NCBI RefSeq assembly: GCF_019711195.1
Contig: NZ_CP081299.1
Location: 2,728,001 to 2,792,000 of the forward strand
Reading direction: 5' to 3'
Length of the DNA: 64,000 nt
Source: Dyadobacter sp. NIV53
GTDB lineage: Bacteria; Bacteroidota; Bacteroidia; Cytophagales; Spirosomataceae
Shown: in pieces, positions 36,623 through 46,485 of the stretch
Layout of the letters: every line of letters starts with the position of its first letter
Position numbering within the stretch: the first letter of the stretch is position 1
The notes under the pieces: model-generated
Databases searched by the model: none
What the model was told of the DNA's origin: nothing
Seen by the model: the letters and a program-made list of their open reading frames with translations, nothing else
Translations under genes and position numbers: made by a program

Positions 36623-39600
36623 CATTTTGTCCTCTTTATTGTTGCAATTCCAAACAGAAGAGGGAAGATTGTAACCCAACTCGATATTCTTAACACGTAC
36701 GTAATTATTGCTTTTCAGGAAGTAATTGTTAAAACCAGCCTGATCAACATTTGTGTAATACCTGTTACCTCTGTTAGTCAAACGAGGATATCTTGTATCA
36801 GGATTGTCGATGGTCCATCTGTGGTCAAAATCGTATTTCAAATAGTTACCAATATCTCCGGATTCTGTCAGACCTACTAGCTGTAAACCACCAGCAGCAC
36901 CTTGAAACAACACAGATAAGTCAAAGGCTTTATAACCAAGATTCACAGAAGCACCACCTGTAAACCATGGACGTTGTACCTTTTCAGTACGCAACCGGTC
37001 ATCGGCAGTAATTTTACCATCACCATTTACATCTTTAAATTTCATATCGCCAGGAAGCAGAGCACCAGCAATCGCGCTATAATCTAACTTATTATCTCTG
37101 ATTTCAGCTTCGTCTTTAAACGATCCGTCAAATTGATAAACAAGGAATGATTGATAAGGCATACCAGTTGATTGCTGATAAGTAGGCGCACCTGGCGTTT
37201 CATCCCAGTATTTGATCTGGTTTCTTGCGTATCCACCATTTACACTCACAGAGTATGTGAAATCCTTGATGCTGCCATCGTAGCTAACTTTGAATTCCCA
37301 TCCTTTATTTTGCAGTTTTCCCAAGTTTTGAGGAGGAAGTTTACCGTCAATACCAGCTGATGAAGGAGTTGAGCCCGCTTTTGGGATCAAAATCTTAGAA
37401 CGGTTATTAACGAAGTAGTCAAATTCGAAAGCTACTTTATCTTTAAACAAGGTACCTTCAATACCAAAGTTTGAGTTGTTCGCTACTTCCCATGTAAACT
37501 GACCATTTGCAACGCGTGACTCAAGCAAAGTTTTAACAGCCTGATCATTGATTACATACTGGCCAAAATTCATTGTTGAAAGATACTGGTATTCAGCAAG
37601 GTTTTCTGTTCCAACGATGTAAGGTTCAGCTCCCATTTGTCCCCATGAACCACGAAGTTTTACGTTGTTCATAAAACGGATGTTGTTTTTCCAGAAATCT
37701 TCTTCTGACATACGCCATCCTGCTGATACCCCTGGGAAAAATCCGAAACGGCCATCTTTCGGGAAAATATAAGAACCATCAACTCGCCACAAGAACTCAG
37801 CCAGGTATTTTTCCTTATAGTTATAACCAGCACGTCCAAAGTAACTTAGACGGGCACGTTGGTACAAATCTGTTGGATTTATCAAATTTGAATTACCAAT
37901 ATTTTGCTCAGGAGTTCCACCAGCAAAAAGTTGATCGACAACAGGAGAAATGAAATATCTGCGGTAAGCAAAGAAACCATCTGCATCCACTTTTTCACGC
38001 TGGATACCGGCCATTACGTTAAAATTATGCGCTCCAAATGCTTTTTCGTAAGAGACCTGTCCTGTCAGCTGTACAGATAATTCCTGTGCTGTTGTTTCAG
38101 TCAAACGAGGATCATTGAAAGTTGACCTTGTCGCTCCTGTCAAAACAGGTGTTACACCATCCGCTTCGTAAGAAGTTTTATCCCAATAATACAACGTCCA
38201 TGGTTTTGCCCATGATTTGCCGCGGCGTATTTGTTTGTCAATTGCCGCCATACCGATCACTTTCAGGCCAGGAACACCAGGAACGTCAAATTCCAAAGTA
38301 CCATTGGTTTGGATGTAATCACGTTTGTCATTGTTGTAACCAGTCTGGTTGGTAGTAATGATAGCCGGATTCTGGCCATTTTCAATATCAGGACCAGGCC
38401 TTCCATCAGGCCAGATTGCAATTTCTGTAGGTTTTCCACGCATTAACATACGGAAGATATCACCTGCACCACCACCATTCGGGAAATGACGAAACTCCTC
38501 ACGAAGTGCCATACCCAATTTAGCTTTAAGATATTTATTGATCTTAGTATCCAGGTTAAGGCGCATATCATATTGCTTGTAACCTGTTGCAGAATTGATA
38601 TAGTTACCATCCTGGTTGATATAACCCAATGATGCCAGATAATTGATATTCTCACTGCCACCCATCAACTGTAAGTTATGGCGTTGCTGAGGGGCCCAGT
38701 TACGGATAACTTTGCTGTACCAGTCTGTATTCGGGTGAAGCAGAGGATCACTTCCGTCTCTGTATTTTTGTATATCTCCAGGTTGGAAAACAGCAGTTAT
38801 CAATTCGGAATTGTCTGTTCTTTTGTATGTTCCCGCTGTGTTGAAGCCCTGTAATGCTCCGCCCCACTGTGCTGCAGGAAGATTGTCATAAATCTGCAAT
38901 TCGTTTCTGATCGTTGCATATTCAGCTGCATTAGACATTTTTGGTGTTATTGTTGGCTGGCTCATACCAACATTCATGTCATATGAGATCTGTGGTTTAC
39001 CTGATTTACCACGTTTAGTTGTGATAAGAATAACACCATTACCAGCACGTGACCCATAAATTGCAGCCGCTGCATCTTTCAAAACGGAGATACTTTCAAT
39101 ATCAGCCGGATTCAGACGATCCAAACCACCACTACGGTTAGGTACACCATCCACAACGATCAGTGCATTGCTGTTACCCAATGAGTTGGTACCGCGAATA
39201 CGGATTGCAGATCCATCATAACCAGGTTCACCGCTGGATTGAACAGTGGAAACACCCGGAAGACGTCCGCCCAGTGTATTAGAAAGGTTAGCAGAAGGCG
39301 CTTTTTCAAGTTCTGTTCCTTTTACGGCTACTACAGAACCTGTTAATGTTGCCTTTTTGGCAGTACCATACCCCACAACCACAACCTCTTCCAAAGCCTT
39401 AGTATCCGACAAAAGTGTTACATCAACTGATGACTTGTTGCCAACTGTGATTTCCTGTGTCAGATAACCGATGTAAGAAAACACCAGTGTTGCATTTGCA
39501 GGAACAGTAACTGTATAGGATCCTTCTCCATCAGTTACAGTACCTGATGTAGTCCCTTTTACAACTACACTTACACCAGGAAGTCCGGTGCTTTGATCAT

Positions 39601-39721
39601 CTTTAACTTTACCTTTTACAGTTTCCTGAGCAAATGCTCCGACAACAGTAAGCAGTGAAAGAAAGAGAGAAAATGCATATCGCTGTACGCTGCGATATGT
39701 CCATCTAGTAGAAATTCTCAT
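36596..39721 (-). pseudogene. SusC/RagA TonB-dependent receptor, 3' end replaced by IS sequence
   Basis: SusC-type outer-membrane channel. A signal peptide to GAFAQ precedes a CarboxypepD_reg-like domain (GLPGVSVVVKGTTSGTVTDG), the SusC motif EEVVVVGYGTAKKATLTG and a plug domain (RIRGTNSLGNSNALIVVDGV, SISVLKDAAAAIYGSRAGNG). The barrel follows. Past ELGYNLPSSVW the frame runs into the IS3 element and ends in about 17 IS-coded residues (NCNNKEDKMLSR...), so the last strands and terminal Phe needed for assembly are missing. Removing the IS restores the missing 56 residues at 35221-35391. The intact gene would be about 1080 residues. Confidence 0.92.
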
Positions 39722-40378
39722 AGATTAATAAATAAAATAGATAAAAAAAGAATTGGTAAAATTTTTAACCTCTAAAACTGCGGGAACACAAAGCGTAGAG
39801 CTGGCAAATATGTTACTAGAAACTTAAATAGTTTGTAGTACGAAATGTAGGAACTGAAAAGTAAATGTTTATAGTCATAATGAAGTTTTGCTAGGTTGAG
39901 TGAATCTTCAAATCAAAGTAAAAGGTGAATTGCGCTTTTCAAAAACATGAACCAAAATATCCCCAATGGGTTATCTGCACATCTATTATTTGATAAGTAC
40001 CAAATGTATTTTTATACTCGTTTGATAATGCAAAAAGATATCAAATATTTAACAAATAAAAGGCTTCTTGAAAAAAATCAATGTATTATGAAAAAATAAC
40101 AATGAATATAAATGTCAAAACGACACAATGCATATTTTCGAGTCAATTTGTAACTCATAATTTACTTATCAATAGAAGTTATTAAGATTTTGACTACTCA
40201 TTTTTACTACACTTTTTCATTAGAAAAACGTTGAGATTTCCAGTTGAAAATAAATCTTTGATCTAAAAAAAATACAGAATAATTTTGGCATAGTTAAAAA
40301 AGACGTTTAACTCAAACCGGAAATTCTTCATTATATTCGCGGTTTATTTTCATCCTTTTCGGCAACAGTGATATTGTA
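39722..40378. other. 657-bp divergent regulatory gap
   Basis: AT-rich DNA between susC (minus) and haloperoxidase 2 (plus). I see no reading frame of note. It holds a candidate susC promoter (39914-39943) and, near 40345, TATATTCG, a possible -7 box for the plus-strand gene. It probably controls both sides together. Confidence 0.5.
39914..39943 (-). promoter_or_regulatory. candidate susC promoter
   Basis: On the minus strand TTTG (39943-39940), 18 bases, then TTACTTTG (39921-39914), one mismatch from TAnnTTTG. It would leave a leader of about 190 nt before susC. Confidence 0.4.
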
Positions 40379-41728
40379 ATGAAATTCATCCTACCACTCA
40401 TCATTATTACACTTTTTACAGTTAGTTGTAAAAAAGATGTTTCCTCTGAAGAATATAATTTAAAGGCCTCAGATCCAAAATTATTTCATGAAACAGCAAC
40501 GCACTTAACTGACGTAATTATTCATGATATCTTCAAACCGCCCGTTGCAAGCAGGATATATGGTTATTCATTCATAGCAGCATACGAAGCCCTGGTACCA
40601 GGTTATCCCGAATATCAGTCACTTGGAGGACAACTAATGAAATTTAAAGGTGCTCCCAGGCCTGATACAAGTCTGGCATATTGCTATCCCCTGGCAAGTA
40701 TAAAAGCTTTTACTTCCGTAGCACGTACACTTACTTTTTCGGGTAATATGTGGGATGATTATGAAAAAGGATTATTTGAAAAATACAAAAAAATGGGTAT
40801 TCCTGAGGACGTATACGAGCGTTCGATGGCTTATGGCGATACAGTGGCCAAACACGTAATGGCTTATGCTTCAAAAGATCATTATAAAGAAATAAGAGGC
40901 TATAGGTATACTGTTACCAATGCACCGGGAACGTGGGTACCTACGCCACCGGCTTACGCTGATGCATGTGAACCTATGTGGAATACGGTCAGGCCATTTG
41001 CACTGGATTCGGTCACCCAGTTTCGCTGCCCGCCGCCAGCTCCTTATGACCTGGCAAAAAACAGTAAATTCATGGCCTTGAGTATGGAGGTTTATAACAT
41101 AGGAAAAAATCTTACTGAAGAGCAAAAGGCAACTGCCTATTTTTGGGATGACAATCCTTTTGTTACCAATGTGGTGGGCCATGCTATGTTTGCCAGTAAA
41201 AAAATGACTCCGCCCGGACATTGGCTTGCCATTATACGTACGCTGGCGCTGGATAAAAAACTGGATCTGGTAAAATCTACTGAGGCCTATACGCTGGGTG
41301 CATTGTCATTGTATGATGGCTTTTTATCATGCTGGGACGAAAAATACAGGAGTGTCAGGATAAGGCCGGAAACGGTTATCAATAACAATTGGGATCCGAA
41401 CTGGCGGCCATTTCTGGAGACACCCGCTTTTCCTGAATATGTAAGCGGACACAGTACTATTTCAGCTGCCTGTGGTGTGGTGCTGGAACATTTGATAGGC
41501 AAAAATGTAGCTTTTACCGATTCAACTGAAAAGAAATACGGACACGGAGTTAAGTCGTTCAAATCCTTGGAAGATGCTTACTGGGATGCATCAATAAGCC
41601 GTGTTTATGGCGGTATTCATTATCGCGATGGTGTTGAAGAGGGAACGCATCTGGGCAAGAAAATAGGTGAAAACGTATGGCAGAAAGTAATTACCAGAAA
41701 AGACAGGAATACAATTGCGGCTAAATGA
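40379..41728 (+). CDS. vanadium-dependent haloperoxidase family lipoprotein (paralogue 2)
   Basis: A 449-residue lipoprotein (lipobox TVSC, Cys17). It shares the layout of the protein at 28481: HLTDVIIHDIFKPPVASRIY near residue 42, WVPTPPAYADACEPMWNTVR, and the full vanadate pocket KYRSVRIRP (Lys322, Arg329), VSGH (Ser356-His358) and SRVYGGIH (Ser407, Arg408, His414). It diverges from susC across the regulatory gap, so the two paralogues bracket one SusCD/CRTAC1 locus. Halide oxidation or phosphatase activity cannot be told apart by sequence. A hairpin follows, shared with the convergent nadB. Confidence 0.92.
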   Translation: MKFILPLIIITLFTVSCKKDVSSEEYNLKASDPKLFHETATHLTDVIIHDIFKPPVASRIYGYSFIAAYEALVPGYPEYQSLGGQLMKFKGAPRPDTSLAYCYPLASIKAFTSVARTLTFSGNMWDDYEKGLFEKYKKMGIPEDVYERSMAYGDTVAKHVMAYASKDHYKEIRGYRYTVTNAPGTWVPTPPAYADACEPMWNTVRPFALDSVTQFRCPPPAPYDLAKNSKFMALSMEVYNIGKNLTEEQKATAYFWDDNPFVTNVVGHAMFASKKMTPPGHWLAIIRTLALDKKLDLVKSTEAYTLGALSLYDGFLSCWDEKYRSVRIRPETVINNNWDPNWRPFLETPAFPEYVSGHSTISAACGVVLEHLIGKNVAFTDSTEKKYGHGVKSFKSLEDAYWDASISRVYGGIHYRDGVEEGTHLGKKIGENVWQKVITRKDRNTIAAK

Positions 41729-41737
41729 ATATCCGGC

Positions 41738-41784
41738 AGACTTTCCAGGTCTAAGTTTCCCAGTCTCTGAAACCTGGAAAGTCT
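41738..41784. terminator. bidirectional terminator-like hairpin
   Basis: Perfect 13-bp arms agactttccaggt (41738-41750) and acctggaaagtct (41772-41784) between two convergent genes. A similar sequence occurs at 49626-49672, suggesting a recurrent intergenic hairpin type. Confidence 0.6.
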
Positions 41785-43364
41785 TATGCTTTCACATGAT
41801 CCGCATTATAATGCAACCCAATGTTTTCCCGCCTTGCCATAGCCATTTTGATGATCAGGTAAGATACAGAGATCATATTTCTGAGTTCACAAATAGCAAC
41901 GGATACTTTGGACTCACGGTATAAATCTTCATGCTCCTGATGCAATAACTGCAAACGATCATAAGCCCGTTTCATCCTTCGGTCGGTGCGCACAATACCC
42001 ACATAATTAGACATAATACTGTTAAGCTCGCGCGTCATTTCGGTCACCAATACATTTTCTTCCGGATGTGTAGTGCCGGAATCATCCCACTCCGGAATAT
42101 TGTCCGGTGTAAAAGATTCATCAAAACTTGACAATGTACTTTCATAGGCTCGGTGTCCAAAAACTACTGCTTCCAGTAATGAATTGGAAGCAAGCCTGTT
42201 AGACCCATGTAATCCTGTACATGCACATTCTCCTACTGCATAAAGAAAGTTAATATTGGTTTTTCCCCATTCGTTTACCCTAATACCGCCGCACATGTAA
42301 TGCTGCGCCGGTACAACAGGTATCATATCGGTTCTCACATCAATTCCTGCATCAAGACAGTACTGTGTAATGTTGGGGAAGTGTTCCAGGAATTTTTCAT
42401 AATCACAATGGCGTACGTCCAGATAAACATGATCTACACCGTTCTTCTTCATTTCAGAGTCAATTGCCCGTGCGACAATATCACGGGGAGCTAAAGAAAG
42501 TCTGTCATCATACAATTCCATGAAGGTACTGCCATCAGCACGTTTCAGAATACCGCCAAAACCACGAACAGCTTCTGAGATAAGAAATGAAGGTTTTTTC
42601 CCGGGAAGATAAAAACTGGTAGGATGGAATTGTATGAATTCCATGTTATCACAAATACCTTTGGCACGGTAAGCCATTGCAATTCCATCGCCGGTCGCAA
42701 TGGTAGGATTGGTCGTACTCTGATAAATATTACCAATTCCGCCAGTGGCAAGCATGGTCGTTTTGGCAGTAAATTTTTCAACTTCTCCGGTTCTCCGGTT
42801 TAGCACATAGGCACCAAAACATTTGATATCTTCCTGGTAACGGTATACAGTTGCACCCAGATGGTGCTGTGTGATTAATTCTACTGCATAATAATGGGTA
42901 AATATCTGAATGCTCTTGTGCCTGTTTACTTCCTCTAAAAGCGCACGCTCAATCTCAGCACCTGTAATATCTTTGAAATGCAGTATCCGGTGATCGGAAT
43001 GTCCGCCTTCCTTGGCCAGATCGTATTCTCCGCCTGATTCCTTATCGAAACGGGTTCCATAGTCAATCAATTCCTGAATCCGTTCAGGAGCTTCTTTTAC
43101 AACGATTTCTACGATATTCCTTTTATTTACTTCATCGCCGGCATCCATTGTATCCTGAATGTGCTTTTCAAAAGAATCTGATTCTGCCCAGACAACCGCA
43201 ATTCCGCCTTGTGCATATTTTGTATTCGTTTCGTCCGCCTGAACTTTGGTTATTACGGCTATCGAAATCTCTCGTTCTGCATTCTCAAAATGCCTCGCAA
43301 GTTTGGCGGCATAACTAAGTCCGGCTATACCGGAACCAATAATCAGGAAATCAAATTGAGGCAT
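41784..43364 (-). CDS. nadB: L-aspartate oxidase
   Basis: FAD-dependent first enzyme of de novo NAD synthesis: aspartate to iminoaspartate. 526 residues. FAD-binding start FLIIGSGIAGLSYAAKLARH, then the family blocks TKYAQGGIAVVWAESDSFEK, EGGHSDHRILHFKDITGAEI, MEFIQFHPTSFYLPG, YMCGGIRVNEWG and LYAVGECACTGLHGSNRLAS. The helical C-terminal domain includes RTDRRMKRAYDRLQ. nadA lies just upstream on the same strand, but the 294-bp gap between them is full of tandem repeats. The product feeds NadA. Confidence 0.96.
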   Translation of the reverse strand: MPQFDFLIIGSGIAGLSYAAKLARHFENAEREISIAVITKVQADETNTKYAQGGIAVVWAESDSFEKHIQDTMDAGDEVNKRNIVEIVVKEAPERIQELIDYGTRFDKESGGEYDLAKEGGHSDHRILHFKDITGAEIERALLEEVNRHKSIQIFTHYYAVELITQHHLGATVYRYQEDIKCFGAYVLNRRTGEVEKFTAKTTMLATGGIGNIYQSTTNPTIATGDGIAMAYRAKGICDNMEFIQFHPTSFYLPGKKPSFLISEAVRGFGGILKRADGSTFMELYDDRLSLAPRDIVARAIDSEMKKNGVDHVYLDVRHCDYEKFLEHFPNITQYCLDAGIDVRTDMIPVVPAQHYMCGGIRVNEWGKTNINFLYAVGECACTGLHGSNRLASNSLLEAVVFGHRAYESTLSSFDESFTPDNIPEWDDSGTTHPEENVLVTEMTRELNSIMSNYVGIVRTDRRMKRAYDRLQLLHQEHEDLYRESKVSVAICELRNMISVSYLIIKMAMARRENIGLHYNADHVKA

Positions 43365-43400
43365 TTTATGAATTTAGGGGTTATTGAATGTTTTTTTCGG

Positions 43401-43473
43401 CTTTCGGCTTTGGGCTTTGGGCTTTGGGCTTTGGGCTTTGGGCTTTGGGCTTTGGGCTTTGGGCTTTGGGCTT
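43401..43473. repeat. heptanucleotide tandem repeat (CTTTGGG)9
   Basis: One variant unit ctttcgg (43401-43407) is followed by nine perfect ctttggg units (43408-43470) and a partial ctt. The block starts 37 bp upstream of the nadB ATG. On the nadB strand it reads (CCCAAAG)n. The unit is not a multiple of three. Confidence 0.95.
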
Positions 43474-43503
43474 AAAATTGGGTTCTACAAATAATGGTTC
43501 ATT

Positions 43504-43551
43504 CGTTTTTCCGTTTTTCCGTTTTTCCGTTTTTCCGTTTTTCCGTTTTTC
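43504..43551. repeat. octanucleotide tandem repeat (CGTTTTTC)6
   Basis: Six perfect copies of cgtttttc in 48 bp, next to a palindromic repeat and about 140 bp upstream of nadB. Confidence 0.95.
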
Positions 43552-43590
43552 CAGGGCGTTGCCCTGGGCTGAGATATTAGAGCCTTTCAG
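43551..43590. repeat. palindromic interspersed repeat, copy 2
   Basis: ccagggc gtt gccctgg (43551-43567) followed by gctgagatattagagccttt and cagg. It shares the gggc-gtt-gccc hairpin and a similar tail (agatat...tttcagg) with the copy at 21226. Confidence 0.6.
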
Positions 43591-43658
43591 GCTGGCTTTT
43601 GATTTGGTTTTTATACTGAACCGTATTGTTGGCCTGGTCTTTGCTCTTAATATTAATT

Positions 43659-44654
43659 CTAGATTCCTTTGCTTAGTTCAAGCATTCTGGCCACGGATTC
43701 GTATGCTTTTAAACGGATATCTTCCGGTACAAAAATTTCAGGTTGCTCGTATAACAATGCTTTGTAAACTTTTTCCAATGTATTCATTTTCATATACGGA
43801 CATTCAGAACAAGCGCAGGTATTATTATCAGAACCAGGTGCCGGAATCAGTTTTTTATCTGGCACCGATTGCTTCATTTTGTGCAAAATTCCCGCCTCAG
43901 TTGCCACGATAAATTTATCATGCGGGGATTCTTTCACAAATTTCAATAACCCGGTTGTTGAACTAACAAAGTCGGATTGCATCAAAATATCCTCTTTACA
44001 TTCAGGATGTGCTATTAATAGCGCATCAGGATGTTCTTCTCTCAGCTCTTTTAATTTTTCTCTGGAAATGTCAATATGTACAATACAAGCACCGTCCCAC
44101 AAAACCATTTCACGCCCCGTTTTATGCGCTACATACCTACCCAGATTTGCATCCGGAGCAAATATAATTTTCTGGTCTTTTGGCAGACCGTTTACTATCT
44201 GTAATGCATTTGAAGATGTGCAAACTATATCAGTCAAAGCTTTGATCTCAGCTGAGCAATTGATATAACTAATCACGATATGGTCGGGATATTGTGCCTT
44301 AAAGGCAGCAAATTTATCAGCAGGAGCAGAATCTGCAAGGGAACATCCGGCGTTAAGATCTGGAATTACTACTTTCTTATTGGGACTTAACACTTTGGCA
44401 GTTTCTCCCATAAAGTGTACGCCGCAAAAGATGATCATATCAGCTTCTGTAGCGGCAGCCTGTTGTGACAATCCAAGGCTATCTCCTATATAATCAGCCA
44501 GATCCTGAATAGCTGCATCTACATAATAATGCGCAAGGATGACGGCGTTTTTTTCTTTTTTTAATCGGTTTATTTCTGAGATCAGATCGATATCATCTGC
44601 TATTGCTTCGGTAACATACCCGTAACGGCTTACTTGTTCTTCAATCGTTGTCAT
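43659..44654 (-). CDS. nadA: quinolinate synthase
   Basis: A 4Fe-4S enzyme that condenses iminoaspartate and dihydroxyacetone phosphate to quinolinate. 331 residues. Marks: AVILAHYYVDAAIQDLADYI, IGDSLGLSQQAA, IIFCGVHFMGETAKVL (cluster Cys), a second Cys in IVCTSSNA, FAPDANLGRYVAHKTGREMV, EAGILHKMKQSVPDKKLIPA and the last cluster Cys in CACSECPYMKMNTLEK. It is upstream of nadB on the same strand; repeats fill the space between. Confidence 0.97.
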   Translation of the reverse strand: MTTIEEQVSRYGYVTEAIADDIDLISEINRLKKEKNAVILAHYYVDAAIQDLADYIGDSLGLSQQAAATEADMIIFCGVHFMGETAKVLSPNKKVVIPDLNAGCSLADSAPADKFAAFKAQYPDHIVISYINCSAEIKALTDIVCTSSNALQIVNGLPKDQKIIFAPDANLGRYVAHKTGREMVLWDGACIVHIDISREKLKELREEHPDALLIAHPECKEDILMQSDFVSSTTGLLKFVKESPHDKFIVATEAGILHKMKQSVPDKKLIPAPGSDNNTCACSECPYMKMNTLEKVYKALLYEQPEIFVPEDIRLKAYESVARMLELSKGI

Positions 44655-44797
44655 TATGGCGAATAATTGGCTTTTAGTAATTCTTAAAAATCCATGCCGA
44701 ATTTACGATAATAACCGTTTTAAAAAACTTTCCATTCCAAATGAAGGAGAAAAAGGGAGGTATAGAGATTACACAGAGCTATACAGCGAAAAAAAGA

Positions 44798-44829
44798 GAG
44801 CCACTGAGAATAATAAATCTCTGTGGCTC
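44798..44829. terminator. bidirectional terminator-like hairpin
   Basis: gagccactgaga (44798-44809) pairs with tctctgtggctc (44818-44829) with one mismatch around an 8-nt loop, downstream of the PiT gene on the minus strand. An outer pair of ttacacagag and ctctgtgtaa surrounds it. Confidence 0.55.
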
Positions 44830-44865
44830 TCCCCTTTTCTCTGTGTAACTTTGTGTCTCTTTTTC

Positions 44866-46287
44866 CTAGAATATCCAGCGAAAAAAAACATATATAGTAC
44901 CGGATAATAACATGGTCACGGGCAAAGTAAGTACCCAGGCAATCACAATATTTCTGATCGTACCAGCTTGTAAGTTTTTTACACCTTTACTGGCAACCAT
45001 TGCTCCTGCAATACCGGAAGACAATACATGTGTGGTACTTACAGGCAGTCCAAGATAGGATGAAACACCAATTGTACTAGCTGCAACCAGCTCTGCCGAA
45101 GCTCCCTGTGCATAAGTAAGATGCTGTTTACCAATCTTTTCTCCGATCGTAATTACGATCCGCTTCCACCCTACCATGGTTCCTAATCCGAGTGATAATG
45201 AAATCATTAGTATTACCCAATCCGGGGCATAATCGGTGTAACGTCTGATGCCGGTTTCACTGGCTGACTGCATTTTCAAGTATGCTTTGTCCTCCGTATT
45301 TAGTGTGGCATCACCATTGTCAAGAATCGTTTTTGTATTTCTGCTGATCAGTAATAAAGAACGGCGAGCGCTCATTCTGTCTTTCTGAGCAAGTTTATGG
45401 TCTGTTAGCGGTTTGCTTATTTCAGTATTTAAAAAAGCAATTTCCGAATGTATGGAGCGCAGTTTTTCCCTGTCAGAGGCAGACAGTTTCAAGGAGTCAA
45501 TCCTGCTTGTAGTCTGTTCAATACGGGCAAGATCAGCCTTCATTTCAAAAGGATCAATGCTGTTGTCCAAAGCAAAATACCCGGGAACGATTCCAATCAA
45601 TATAAGCATAACAAGTCCTACGCCTTTTTGGCCATCATTGGAACCGTGAAAAAAGCTAACCAGCGTACACGTTGTAATCAAAATTGCCCTGATCCATATC
45701 GGAGGCGGCTGATTTTTCTTTGGTTCACTAAAAATGATATCACGTAAAGGTTTGGAAAAGGCCCTGCGTAAAATGAACATGATAATAATTGCCAGGGCAA
45801 ACCCAAATATCGGTGAAGTAAGCAACGATGTGAAAAGCTCCTCAGCTTTGGACCAGTTTACACCTGCGCCATGCGTATTTTCAGGCATGAACGTGAATGC
45901 TAATCCTACACCCAGAATTGACCCAATCAGCGTATGCGAACTTGAACTCGGAAGCCCAAAGTACCAGGTTCCTAAATTCCAGATTATGGCACTGAAAAGC
46001 AACGCAAATATCATGGCGACACTGTGATAAACGTTCTGATCGATCAGCATTTCAACCGGCAAGAGATTTACAATGCCCATCGCTACGGCAATTCCCCCAA
46101 AAAATACACCCAGGAAATTGAAAAGCCCGGACCAGATTACTGCAACATTAGGTTTTAAGGAATTGGTGTAAATAACGGTTGCGACAGCGTTGGCTGTATC
46201 GTGAAAACCATTAACGAACTCAAATGCACAAGCAGCTAAAATACTGAAAGCGAGGAGAAGGAAGATGTCGGTTTCAAGACCAAACAT
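44866..46287 (-). CDS. PiT-family inorganic phosphate transporter
   Basis: A 473-residue integral membrane transporter. The duplicated PiT signatures are GFHDTANAVATVIYTNSLKP near the N-terminus and GASAELVAASTIGVSSYLGL-type sequence near the C-terminus. An amphipathic cytoplasmic loop of charged helices (about residues 230-340) separates the two membrane halves, with TM segments at roughly 5-25, 45-65, 80-105, 140-165, 200-235 and 355-470. It is driven by proton or sodium. It stands alone on the minus strand between nadA and rlmN. Confidence 0.95.
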   Translation of the reverse strand: MFGLETDIFLLLAFSILAACAFEFVNGFHDTANAVATVIYTNSLKPNVAVIWSGLFNFLGVFFGGIAVAMGIVNLLPVEMLIDQNVYHSVAMIFALLFSAIIWNLGTWYFGLPSSSSHTLIGSILGVGLAFTFMPENTHGAGVNWSKAEELFTSLLTSPIFGFALAIIIMFILRRAFSKPLRDIIFSEPKKNQPPPIWIRAILITTCTLVSFFHGSNDGQKGVGLVMLILIGIVPGYFALDNSIDPFEMKADLARIEQTTSRIDSLKLSASDREKLRSIHSEIAFLNTEISKPLTDHKLAQKDRMSARRSLLLISRNTKTILDNGDATLNTEDKAYLKMQSASETGIRRYTDYAPDWVILMISLSLGLGTMVGWKRIVITIGEKIGKQHLTYAQGASAELVAASTIGVSSYLGLPVSTTHVLSSGIAGAMVASKGVKNLQAGTIRNIVIAWVLTLPVTMLLSGTIYVFFRWIF

Positions 46288-46485
46288 AAATTGCGTATAA
46301 GTTTACTTTATAAAGAAAAAGCTGAAAGTTTATAAATCAATTGTTACTCGGAAAGACGCTAACCCGAAGAATAAATTTCCGGGCAAAACTACTGATTGTT
46401 TAGATATACAATGTTACCAAATTGTTAATTTGAAATGATCTTAACAATCCGATAATTTAGATGGCTCAATTGAGTAATACAAATT

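Larger units (their letters stand above)
35392..36646 (+). mobile_element. complete IS3-family insertion sequence
   Basis: About 1255 bp. Left end tgctacctttaagtggaca and right end (other strand) tgcaacaataaagaggaca form imperfect 19-bp terminal inverted repeats that start with TG and share AAG.GGACA. The flanks are act (35389-35391) and att (36647-36649), a 3-bp target duplication with one mismatch, the size expected of IS3 elements. It carries orfA and orfB in two phases with a slippery site between them. It sits in the susC gene, opposite to susC's direction. It appears intact. Confidence 0.9.

Noticed and set aside
43401..43551. Possible CRISPR array
   Set aside because: Units are contiguous with no unique spacers, so these are simple tandem repeats; no cas genes are present.
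43388..43912. Plus-strand frame with repeated GLWALGF units
   Set aside because: It is the translation of the CTTTGGG tandem repeat and lies antisense to nadA; composition is low-complexity and there is no homologous pattern.
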